A stretch of DNA of 5,039 nucleotides. Origin: Burkholderiales bacterium. Lineage in GTDB: Bacteria; Pseudomonadota; Gammaproteobacteria; Burkholderiales; SG8-41. Every line of letters starts with the position of its first letter. Within the stretch, counting starts at the first letter, position 1. Under the pieces are notes generated by a model. The model worked only from the letters and a program-made list of their open reading frames with translations. It ran no database searches and was not told where the DNA came from. The position numbers were made by a program, and so were the translations under genes. Of the stretch, positions 1 to 5,039 are shown in pieces. The DNA is taken from positions 1-5,039 of the forward strand of contig JAIESJ010000196.1 in assembly GCA_019746155.1 (NCBI GenBank), read 5' to 3'.

Positions 1-2
1 TC

Positions 3-341
3 GACGGCGGTGCGGTGCGCGTCGAGCGCGTGCTCGACGACGGCACGGAAGTCGTGGAGGCGCCGTTGCCGGCGGTGGTGACCGTGTCGAACGAGCTGGG
101 CGCCGCACGCGCGCCCAATCTGCGTGAGACCATGCGCGCCGCGCGCAAACCCGTTGTGGTGTGGTCGGCCGCCGATCTGGGCGTGCCGGCGGACGAGGTG
201 GGCGCCGCGGGGGCCCGTTGTGTGCGTGAACGCGTGTTCGTGCCGGTGAAGGACAATCGCTGCGAGATGGTGGAAGGGTTCTCGCCCGAAGAGCAGGCGG
301 CGAAGCTCGCCCGGCGGCTGCGCGAGGCGAAAGTGATATGA
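3..341 (+). CDS. etfB: Electron transfer flavoprotein beta subunit, 3' partial
   Basis: This is the C-terminal part (about 112 codons) of the ETF small subunit; the reading frame is open to the left edge, so the true start lies outside the window. A GTG at 15 is only an internal valine codon. ETF beta pairs with ETF alpha as a soluble heterodimer that takes electrons from acyl-CoA dehydrogenases and passes them to ETF:quinone oxidoreductase or another acceptor. What identifies it is the stretch after the conserved EAPLPAVVTV strand: an R-A-P-N-L-R-E-T-M-R-A-A-R-K-P segment that matches the family's dehydrogenase-recognition loop and signature, usually R-Y-x-x-L-P-N-I-M-K-A-K-K-K. The loop leucine corresponding to human Leu195 appears to be present. 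It ends in TGA overlapping the etfA start (ATGA), which implies translational coupling. Identity is further supported by etfA directly downstream. Confidence 0.93.
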   Translation, partial: DGGAVRVERVLDDGTEVVEAPLPAVVTVSNELGAARAPNLRETMRAARKPVVVWSAADLGVPADEVGAAGARCVRERVFVPVKDNRCEMVEGFSPEEQAAKLARRLREAKVI

Positions 342-1330
342 GCGGCGTGCTGGTCATCGTCGAGCTGGCGCGGGGCAAGGTGGCCGCGGTGAGCCTGGAA
401 CTGCTCGGCCTGGCGCGTCGTGTGGCCGCGCTAACCGGCGGCGGGGTAGCCGCGCTGGTCTTCAGCGGCGATCCGGCGACGGCAGCGGCATTGGTCGCGC
501 ATGGCGCCGACCGGGTGTTCAGCGTCGGCGATCCGGCGGCGGCTGACTACAACAGCGATACGTGGCTCGCCTACGCCGAACGCGCGGCTGCCGAGGCGGC
601 TGCCTCGCTCGTCCTCGCCGGTCACACGACGCAGGGCGCGGATCTGGCACCGCGGCTGGCATTTCGCCTGAAGAGCGCGGTGGCCACCGGTTGTGTGGCG
701 GTCGAGGCCCAGAACGGCAGGCTGCGCTTCACCCGCCCGTGTTACGGCGGCAATGCGCGCGAGACGGTTTCATTCGAAACGCTGCCCGCGGTGGCGACCC
801 TGCGCGGCGGCATTTACGACGCGCTGCCGGCGGATGCCTCACGCCAAGGCGAGATCCTGACGCTGGGAAGCGATGTGCCGGCTTCGCGCCTGCGCGTGGT
901 TGAACGCCACCGGGAGAACGCAGGCAAGATGCGTCTCGAGGATGCGCGCGTGATCGTGGCCGGCGGGCGCGGACTCAACGGCCCCGAAGGCTTCCGGGTG
1001 CTGGAGGAGCTGGCCGGTGCGCTGGGCGGCGGCGTCGGCGCGAGCCGCGTGCCGTGCGATCTGGGATGGTGCCCGCATTCGATGCAGATCGGATTGACCG
1101 GCAAGACCGTGACTCCGGACCTGTATATCGCCGTCGGTATTTCCGGTGCCGGCCATCATATGGCGGGCTGTGGCAATGCCAAGACCATCGTCGCCATCAA
1201 CACCGACCCGGAAGCGGCGATCTTCAGGGACGCGCGCTTCGGCGTCGTTGGCGATTTCCGGAAAGTGGTGCCGGCCCTCGCCGCCGAGGTCACGGCGCTG
1301 CTGTCGAAAGCCGCTAAGGATACGTCATAG
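338..1330 (+). CDS. etfA: Electron transfer flavoprotein alpha subunit
   Basis: A full-length (330 aa, within the usual 310-340) FAD-binding large subunit of ETF. The N-terminal Rossmann-like domain runs to about residue 190 and includes G-H-T-T-Q-G-A-D-L-A-P-R (95-106). The C-terminal FAD domain starts near residue 203 (ARVIVAGGRGL) and holds GASR (R237), T-G-K (T254), Y-I-A-V-G-I-S-G-A (263-271) and I-V-A-I-N-T-D-P-E-A (284-293). From known ETF structures, R237, T254 and H274 should correspond to human R249, T266 and H286 around the isoalloxazine ring. Two positions next to these differ from the common form: L253 replaces the usual Gln before the Thr, and the usual SGAIQH reads SGAGHH (269-274). 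The ATG overlaps the etfB stop by 4 bp; a weak GAGG lies at 324-327, 10 nt upstream, so coupling probably matters. It ends in TAG with no clear intrinsic terminator after it. Whether this ETF is conventional or electron-bifurcating cannot be decided from this window. Confidence 0.95.
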   Translation: MSGVLVIVELARGKVAAVSLELLGLARRVAALTGGGVAALVFSGDPATAAALVAHGADRVFSVGDPAAADYNSDTWLAYAERAAAEAAASLVLAGHTTQGADLAPRLAFRLKSAVATGCVAVEAQNGRLRFTRPCYGGNARETVSFETLPAVATLRGGIYDALPADASRQGEILTLGSDVPASRLRVVERHRENAGKMRLEDARVIVAGGRGLNGPEGFRVLEELAGALGGGVGASRVPCDLGWCPHSMQIGLTGKTVTPDLYIAVGISGAGHHMAGCGNAKTIVAINTDPEAAIFRDARFGVVGDFRKVVPALAAEVTALLSKAAKDTS

Positions 1331-1340
1331 CCACCTCGCG

Positions 1341-1390
1341 ATGACTATTTGTAACATATTGTTTTAATTATATTTTTTAATAGTCAGTGA
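1341..1390 (+). promoter_or_regulatory. AT-rich island, candidate promoter/operator for the carboxylase genes
   Basis: Only 9 of these 50 bases are G or C, in strong contrast to the GC-rich genes on both sides. A possible sigma-70-like pair is TTGTAA (1349-1354, 4/6 match) and TATTTT (1371-1376, 4/6) with a 16-nt spacer. TATATT (1369-1374) is a better -10 but sits at a 14-nt spacing, so the exact promoter is uncertain. A perfect 8-bp inverted repeat, TGACTATT (1342-1349) and AATAGTCA (1379-1386), brackets the island, and a smaller AACA-TAT-TGTT dyad (1353-1363) lies inside it. This layout fits a regulator-bound promoter, but that is inference. It is the only obvious transcription-start candidate between etfA and the carboxyltransferase gene. 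Confidence 0.35.
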
Positions 1391-1407
1391 GCGCTGACAC
1401 TCAGCGC
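1391..1407 (+). repeat. Short perfect inverted repeat in the leader of the carboxyltransferase gene
   Basis: GCGCTGA (1391-1397), a CAC spacer, and TCAGCGC (1401-1407) form a perfect 7-bp dyad. It can fold as a GC-rich hairpin in the 5' leader of the downstream mRNA, ending 15 nt before the ribosome-binding site. There is no T-run after it on either strand, so it is not a standard intrinsic terminator. It could be an operator half-site pair, an mRNA-stabilising hairpin or chance. Confidence 0.4.
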
Positions 1408-1422
1408 GCTGGCTGATCTGAC

Positions 1423-1426
1423 GGAG
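1423..1426 (+). promoter_or_regulatory. Ribosome-binding site that decides the carboxyltransferase start
   Basis: GGAG lies 2 nt before a first ATG (1429) but 8 nt before a second, in-frame ATG (1435). The spacing favours the second ATG, giving a protein beginning M-A-F-E-A-L. Confidence 0.6.
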
Positions 1427-1434
1427 CAATGAAA

Positions 1435-2970
1435 ATGGCATTTGAAGCATTGTTGGCTGAATACGAAGCGCGGCGCGCCAAGGCACTCGCCGGCGGCGGC
1501 GAGGAGAAGTACGCCAAGCGCAAGGCGGCAGGCATGTGGAATGCGCGCGAGCGCATCGCCTATCTGCTCGACAAGGATTCCTTTATCGAATCCGGACTGT
1601 TTGGCTCTTCCGGTGTTTATCCGGAACAGGCCGATGAAACCCAGACCGATGGCAAGCTCGCCGGCTACGGCCGCATCAACGGCCGCGACGTCTGTCTCGT
1701 CGTCAACGACTTCACGGTGAAGGGCGCCTCGACCAGCGCCACCAACAGCAAGAAAGTCGCCCACATGAAGCGCACCGCGACCGAGCGCGGCATGCCGCTG
1801 GTGGTGATCGGCGAATCGACCGGCGCGCGGCTGCCCGATGCCATGGGTTCGCGCGGCATGGGGCTGCTGCTCGGCAACGACAACACGCAATTCCGTCGCA
1901 CGCGCGAGGTCCCGATGGCCGCGGCGGCGTTCGGCCCTTCGTTCGGTTCGTCGACCTGGCTCATGTGCCAGTCGGACTTCGCGGTGATGCATAAAGGCGC
2001 GACCATGGCGGTGTCGAGCCCGCGCCTGGTGTCGATGGCGCTGGGCGAAAAAGTGGACGCGGAGGAACTTGGTGGCTGGCGTCTGCACGCCGAGATCACG
2101 GGGCTCGTCGATCAGGTGGCCGACAAGGAAGAAGAAGCCCTCGATGCCATCAAAAAGTTTCTGTCGTACCTGCCCGGCCACCACATGGAAGCGCCACCCG
2201 ATGCGCCGGTGCCCGCCGGCTCGGGCGCCGACATGGACAAGGTATTCGACATGCTGCCGGAAAGCCGCACCCAGGTCTACGACATGAAGCGCATCCTCAA
2301 GTGCATCGTCGACAAGGACACGCTGTTCGAAATGAAACCGCGCTTCGGCAAAAGCGCGGTTACCGCGCTGGCGCGGCTGGGTGGCAAATCGGTCGGCCTC
2401 GTCGCCAATAATCCCCTGCACCGCGGCGGCGCGCTGGATGCCGATGCCTGTCGCAAGATCGTCGATTTTCTGGTGCTGTGCGATTCCTTCAACGTGCCGA
2501 TCGTGCTTTTGGTCGACACTCCCGGATTCCAGATCGGCACCGAGGCTGAAAAAGCGGGCGCGCCGGGCAAGATCATGAATTTCATGAACGCGATGACGCT
2601 CGTTACCGTGCCCAAACTGTCGGTGATCGTGCGTAAGAGCTATGGCCGCGCCTATGTGTGCATGGGCGGCGGGCGCCACTCCGACGACATCGCGGCGTGG
2701 CCGACCGCAGAAGTCAGTTTCATGAGTCCGGAGTTTGCCACCAAGATCGTGCATGGCGTGGGCGCGGGCGAACCCGGTTTCGAGCAAGCCTTGGCTGATA
2801 TCCGCAAGGGATCGGACGTATGGGGGCTCGCATCGGTCTACGCCGCGCAGGCAGTGATCCGGCCGGAGCAGACGCGCGACTATCTGATCCGCATGCTCGA
2901 CGTCTACAAGCTGCGCATTAGCAAAGGCGTCGGGCAGCATCTGATGCGTAACTGGCCGACGAGTTACTAA
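1435..2970 (+). CDS. Acyl-CoA carboxylase carboxyltransferase (beta) subunit, PccB/MmdA-like, divergent
   Basis: A 511-aa protein with the two crotonase-like halves of biotin-dependent carboxyltransferases, of usual length for PccB-type subunits. It would move a carboxyl group from carboxybiotin to an acyl-CoA, or the reverse in decarboxylases. In the N-terminal half, S-T-G-A-R-L-P-D (residues 128-135) occupies the place of the common G-G-A-R-I-Q-E-G, keeping the Gly-Ala pair of the first oxyanion hole. In the C-terminal half, N-N-P-L-H-R-G-G (325-332), V-D-T-P-G-F (360-365) and A-W-P-T-A-E (421-426) are clear family motifs. The second oxyanion motif, usually Y-G-G-A-Y, reads Y-G-R-A-Y (403-407). 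The next residue is V408, at the position of S. coelicolor PccB Asp422, a known acyl-length determinant, so a strict propionyl-CoA enzyme is not implied. It has no biotinyl domain. Start chosen from the GGAG spacing; 1429 is the alternative. The partner biotin carboxylase follows after a repeat-containing gap. Family assignment is sure; the substrate is unknown. Confidence 0.92.
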   Translation: MAFEALLAEYEARRAKALAGGGEEKYAKRKAAGMWNARERIAYLLDKDSFIESGLFGSSGVYPEQADETQTDGKLAGYGRINGRDVCLVVNDFTVKGASTSATNSKKVAHMKRTATERGMPLVVIGESTGARLPDAMGSRGMGLLLGNDNTQFRRTREVPMAAAAFGPSFGSSTWLMCQSDFAVMHKGATMAVSSPRLVSMALGEKVDAEELGGWRLHAEITGLVDQVADKEEEALDAIKKFLSYLPGHHMEAPPDAPVPAGSGADMDKVFDMLPESRTQVYDMKRILKCIVDKDTLFEMKPRFGKSAVTALARLGGKSVGLVANNPLHRGGALDADACRKIVDFLVLCDSFNVPIVLLVDTPGFQIGTEAEKAGAPGKIMNFMNAMTLVTVPKLSVIVRKSYGRAYVCMGGGRHSDDIAAWPTAEVSFMSPEFATKIVHGVGAGEPGFEQALADIRKGSDVWGLASVYAAQAVIRPEQTRDYLIRMLDVYKLRISKGVGQHLMRNWPTSY

Positions 2971-2979
2971 AAATATTTA

Positions 2980-3117
2980 GCCACAGAGAGCACGGAGAAC
3001 ACAGAGAAAAATCCCGCTCGGGAACGGAATGGATCGGTATATACGCCATCGCGTGTAGCGGTCTTTCGCTTGTCAGGTCGTTTTTGGTTCCTCTGTGATC
3101 TCTGTGATCTCTGTGGC
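2980..3117. repeat. Hairpin-forming intergenic repeat element with 9-nt tandem units in both arms
   Basis: The left arm (2980-3006) and right arm (3091-3117) are inverted copies of each other, with 24 of 27 positions complementary, including an uninterrupted 10-bp outer stem GCCACAGAGA/TCTCTGTGGC. Each arm is built from three 9-nt units: CCACAGAGA, GCACGGAGA, ACACAGAGA on the left, and CTCTGTGAT, CTCTGTGAT, CTCTGTGG on the right. The central 84 nt includes a small TCCCG-CT-CGGGA hairpin (3012-3023). I recall CACAGAG/CTCTGTG repeats of this style as dispersed intergenic elements in various environmental proteobacterial genomes, but could not search for copies. No transposase and no convincing target-site duplication is visible, so it is best called a MITE- or REP-like palindromic element. 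It sits inside the presumed transcript joining the two carboxylase genes and stops 2 nt before the next Shine-Dalgarno sequence. Confidence 0.8.
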
Positions 3118-3119
3118 AA

Positions 3120-3124
3120 AAGGA
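3120..3124 (+). promoter_or_regulatory. Ribosome-binding site of the biotin carboxylase gene
   Basis: AAGGA lies 6 nt before the ATG at 3131, directly beside the right arm of the intergenic hairpin element. Folding of the element could influence access to it. The site strongly supports the chosen start. Confidence 0.7.
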
Positions 3125-3130
3125 TTTTGA

Positions 3131-4480
3131 ATGTTCAATAAAGTTTTAGTTGCAAATCGGGGTGCGGTGGCGGCGCGCGTGCTGCGCGCGCTCGATGAAA
3201 TGGGCATCCGCTCGGTGGCCGTGTATTCCGAAGCCGATTACGGTGCGCCGTACCTGGAAATGGCAAGCGAGACCTATGCCATCGGTCCCGCGCCGGCGCG
3301 AGAAAGCTATCTCAACCAGGAGGTTTTGATCGACGTAATGCGCAAATCGCAGGCCGACGGCCTGCACCCGGGCTACGGCTTCCTGTCCGAGAATGCGGCA
3401 TTTGCGCAGAAAGTTGCGGATCTCGGTGCGCGCTTCATCGGCCCGTCGCCGAAATGGATAGACGCGATGGGGCACAAGACCCGCGCGCGCGAGCTCGCCG
3501 CGCAGTACGGCATGCCGATGTCGCGGGGCTCGGGCGTGCTGCCGATGGACAACGATGCCATACTCGCCGCCGCGCGCGCGATCGGGTTCCCGGTGCTGGT
3601 GAAGCCGGCGGGCGGCGGCGGCGGCATCGGCATGCTGCCGGCGCAGGACGAGGCGCAATTGCTGGAGGCGGTCGAGCGTTCGCGCTCGATGGCGAGCCGC
3701 GGTTTCGGCTCCACCGAAGTCTATCTCGAGCGCCTGATCGAGCGTCCGCGCCATGTCGAATTCCAGGTGCTGGGCGACCAACACGGCGGCGCGGTGCATT
3801 TGTTCGAGCGCGACTGCTCGACGCAGAGGCGCAACCAGAAAGTAATCGAGGAGGCGCCGGGGCCGGCACTGGCGCGCGCCGAGGTCGATGCGATGGCCGA
3901 GCGGATCGCCGGCATCATGCAAAAGATGGGCTATGACAATATCGGCACGGTGGAAATGCTGAGGGGCGCCGACGGCTCGTTCAGCTTCCTCGAGATGAAC
4001 ACGCGGCTGCAGGTCGAGCACGGCGTGACCGAGGAAGTGACCGGCGTCGATCTGGTCCGGGCGCAGGTCCGCTCGGCGGCGGGAGAGAAGCTCGCCGCCA
4101 TCCTGCCTGCGCCAATCCAGGTCAAGGGCCATGCCATCCAGGCGCGCGTCTACGCCGAAGACCCTAAAAACTTCTTTCCCTCGCCCGGCAAGCTTGCGGT
4201 ATTCCGCCCGCCGCAGGATGCGGCGGTGCGTATCGAGACCGGCTATGCCGAGGGGCGCGACGTGACGCCGCACTACGACCCGATGATCGCCAAGGTCATC
4301 GTGCATGCCGCTACGCGCGAGGCCGCGATCGACAACCTGATTTATGCCCTGGAGCAATTCGAGATCCAGGGCGTCAAGAACAACATCCCGGCGGTGCTCG
4401 CCATCCTGCGCTCGGAGCCGTTCCGTGCCGGGCGGGTGCACACGGGGCTGATTCCGGAAGTGCTGGCCAGGAAGAAATAA
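3131..4480 (+). CDS. Biotin carboxylase (AccC-like) subunit of an acyl-CoA carboxylase, divergent, no BCCP domain
   Basis: A 449-aa ATP-grasp protein matching stand-alone biotin carboxylases (about 450 aa) from end to end. The reaction expected is ATP- and bicarbonate-dependent carboxylation of biotin on a carrier protein. Domains in order: N-terminal Rossmann-like domain with ANRG (8-11) and L-H-P-G-Y-G-F-L-S-E-N (78-88), ATP-grasp domain from about 115, and C-terminal domain from about 330. Key residues of E. coli AccC are kept: K116, K158 (K159), H208 (H209), K237 (K238), E275 (E276), E288, N290, R292, E296 and R339 (R338). Unusual are A12 in place of Glu in NRGEIA, I166 in place of Arg in the glycine loop (GGGGG-I-GM), N235 in place of His in QRRHQK, and G298 in place of Pro in QVEHPVTE. 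It stops after the C-terminal domain, so biotin must be carried by another protein. The gene has an AAGGA site 6 nt upstream and follows the carboxyltransferase, its likely partner. The catalytic core argues for an active enzyme; exact substrate complex unknown. Confidence 0.9.
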   Translation: MFNKVLVANRGAVAARVLRALDEMGIRSVAVYSEADYGAPYLEMASETYAIGPAPARESYLNQEVLIDVMRKSQADGLHPGYGFLSENAAFAQKVADLGARFIGPSPKWIDAMGHKTRARELAAQYGMPMSRGSGVLPMDNDAILAAARAIGFPVLVKPAGGGGGIGMLPAQDEAQLLEAVERSRSMASRGFGSTEVYLERLIERPRHVEFQVLGDQHGGAVHLFERDCSTQRRNQKVIEEAPGPALARAEVDAMAERIAGIMQKMGYDNIGTVEMLRGADGSFSFLEMNTRLQVEHGVTEEVTGVDLVRAQVRSAAGEKLAAILPAPIQVKGHAIQARVYAEDPKNFFPSPGKLAVFRPPQDAAVRIETGYAEGRDVTPHYDPMIAKVIVHAATREAAIDNLIYALEQFEIQGVKNNIPAVLAILRSEPFRAGRVHTGLIPEVLARKK

Positions 4481-4498
4481 TTAACCGACGGTGTGCAG

Positions 4499-5039
4499 AT
4501 GAACGTAATCAGCGAAGCGAGAAAATACCAGCGCACGGCGCTCGACGAACAGGCCGGCAAGGCGCTGCTCGCGCAATTCGGCGTGGCGGTGCCCAGAACC
4601 GCCACCGTCAGGGACGCGGGCGGCGTCGAGCAGGCGCTCAAGGGACTCAGGCTGCCGGTGGTGGTCAAGGTGATGTCGCAGGACATCCTGCACAAGAGCG
4701 ATGCCGGCGGCGTCAGGGTCAATCTCGGCTCGGCGGACGAAGTGAGGGCGGCGATCGCCGCCATGGCGGCGCTGCCCAGGATCAGGGATGCGCGCATCGA
4801 CGGCTGGCTGATCGAGGAAATGGCCGCGCCGGGGCAGGAGATCGTCGTCGGCGGGCTGCGCGATCCCCAGTTCGGCCCCATGGTGATGGTGGGCCTGGGC
4901 GGCATTTTCGTCGAAGTGCTGGCCGACGTGTCCTTCCGCATCTGCCCCATCACCCGCATCGACGCGCAGGAGATGCTCGCCGAGCTCAAGGGCGCGGCCG
5001 TGCTGCGCGGCGCGCGCGGCAGAAAGCCGGTGTCGCAGG
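4499..5039 (+). CDS. ADP-forming acyl-CoA synthetase, ATP-grasp (beta) subunit or domain, 5' partial
   Basis: The frame is open from this ATG to the right edge (180 codons plus one base), so the 3' end is missing. It matches the ATP-grasp domain of nucleoside-diphosphate-forming acyl-CoA synthetases, which interconvert acyl-CoA + ADP + phosphate and free acid + ATP + CoA. Diagnostic are V-V-V-K-V-M-S-Q-D-I-L-H-K-S-D-A-G-G-V (residues 54-72), and R-D-P-Q-F-G-P-M-V-M-V-G-L-G-G-I-F-V-E-V-L (121-141) followed by D-V-S-F-R. H65 in the HKSD motif probably corresponds to the beta-subunit histidine proposed as second phosphoryl acceptor in archaeal enzymes. Because the domain begins at the N-terminus, it is probably a separate beta subunit of about 230 aa, though a beta-alpha fusion is not excluded. 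No good Shine-Dalgarno precedes the ATG; a GTG at 4493 is an alternative start. It lies 18 nt after the biotin carboxylase stop, in the same frame, suggesting cotranscription. Its arginine codons differ sharply from those of its neighbours (9 of 16 are AGG/AGA). Confidence 0.9.
   Translation, partial: MNVISEARKYQRTALDEQAGKALLAQFGVAVPRTATVRDAGGVEQALKGLRLPVVVKVMSQDILHKSDAGGVRVNLGSADEVRAAIAAMAALPRIRDARIDGWLIEEMAAPGQEIVVGGLRDPQFGPMVMVGLGGIFVEVLADVSFRICPITRIDAQEMLAELKGAAVLRGARGRKPVSQ

Noticed and set aside
1384..2940. A 518-codon open frame on the minus strand opposite the carboxyltransferase gene
   Set aside because: Its product is rich in His, Arg and Ala with no recognisable domain, as expected for the antisense of a GC-rich gene, while the plus strand encodes a clear conserved enzyme.
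2981..3007. Possible small CRISPR-like or tandem repeat array
   Set aside because: Units are only 9 nt, without spacers, and are better explained as the arm of a palindromic element.
3012..3023. Possible intrinsic terminator (TCCCG-CT-CGGGA) after the carboxyltransferase gene
   Set aside because: The 2-nt loop is too tight and no T-run follows on the plus strand.
2971..3130. Target-site duplication flanking the intergenic element
   Set aside because: The flanks (AAATATTTA and AAAAGGATT) share only short A/T runs; no convincing direct repeat could be defined.
3146..4441. A 431-codon open frame on the minus strand opposite the biotin carboxylase gene
   Set aside because: Same reasons: low-complexity Arg/His-rich product without a domain, and complete overlap with a well-conserved plus-strand gene.
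4342..4989. A 215-codon minus-strand open frame across the biotin carboxylase/CoA ligase junction
   Set aside because: It is Ser/Ala/Thr-rich without a recognisable fold and lies opposite a plus-strand frame with unmistakable ATP-grasp motifs.

Overview
The window is a GC-rich stretch (genes roughly two-thirds G+C by eye) with five collinear plus-strand genes and no sign of phage, transposase, tRNA, rRNA or CRISPR. Codon use, the ETF and acyl-CoA carboxylase gene content and the short-period CACAGAG-type intergenic repeat suggest a proteobacterium, most likely a betaproteobacterium. That placement is inference from style, not from a marker gene.

Layout: (1) 3..341, the 3' end of an ETF beta-subunit gene (etfB), cut by the window edge. 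(2) 338..1330, complete etfA, overlapping etfB by ATGA. (3) 1331..1434, a short gap holding a very AT-rich island with nested inverted repeats, the best place for an internal promoter or operator. (4) 1435..2970, an acyl-CoA carboxylase carboxyltransferase (PccB/MmdA-like). (5) 2971..3130, a gap mostly filled by a hairpin-forming repeat element of about 138 bp whose two arms each contain three 9-nt units. (6) 3131..4480, a stand-alone biotin carboxylase-type protein without a biotin-carrier domain. (7) 4499..end, the 5' part of an ATP-grasp subunit of an ADP-forming acyl-CoA synthetase.

Together the genes look like an acyl-CoA catabolic or assimilatory module. ETF would carry electrons from an acyl-CoA dehydrogenase lying outside the window, the carboxylase pair would carboxylate (or the carboxyltransferase decarboxylate) an acyl-CoA, and the ADP-forming ligase would interconvert an acyl-CoA and its free acid with ATP formation or use. 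The substrate cannot be read from the sequence.

The points most worth a second look are these. The carboxyltransferase and biotin carboxylase both depart from signature residues of their families, and no biotin carrier (BCCP) is visible. The last gene uses AGG/AGA for 9 of its 16 arginines, against about 5 of some 100 in the genes before it. The two intergenic regions carry structured elements, one AT-rich and one repeat-derived, at the points where expression of the carboxylase subunits would be set.
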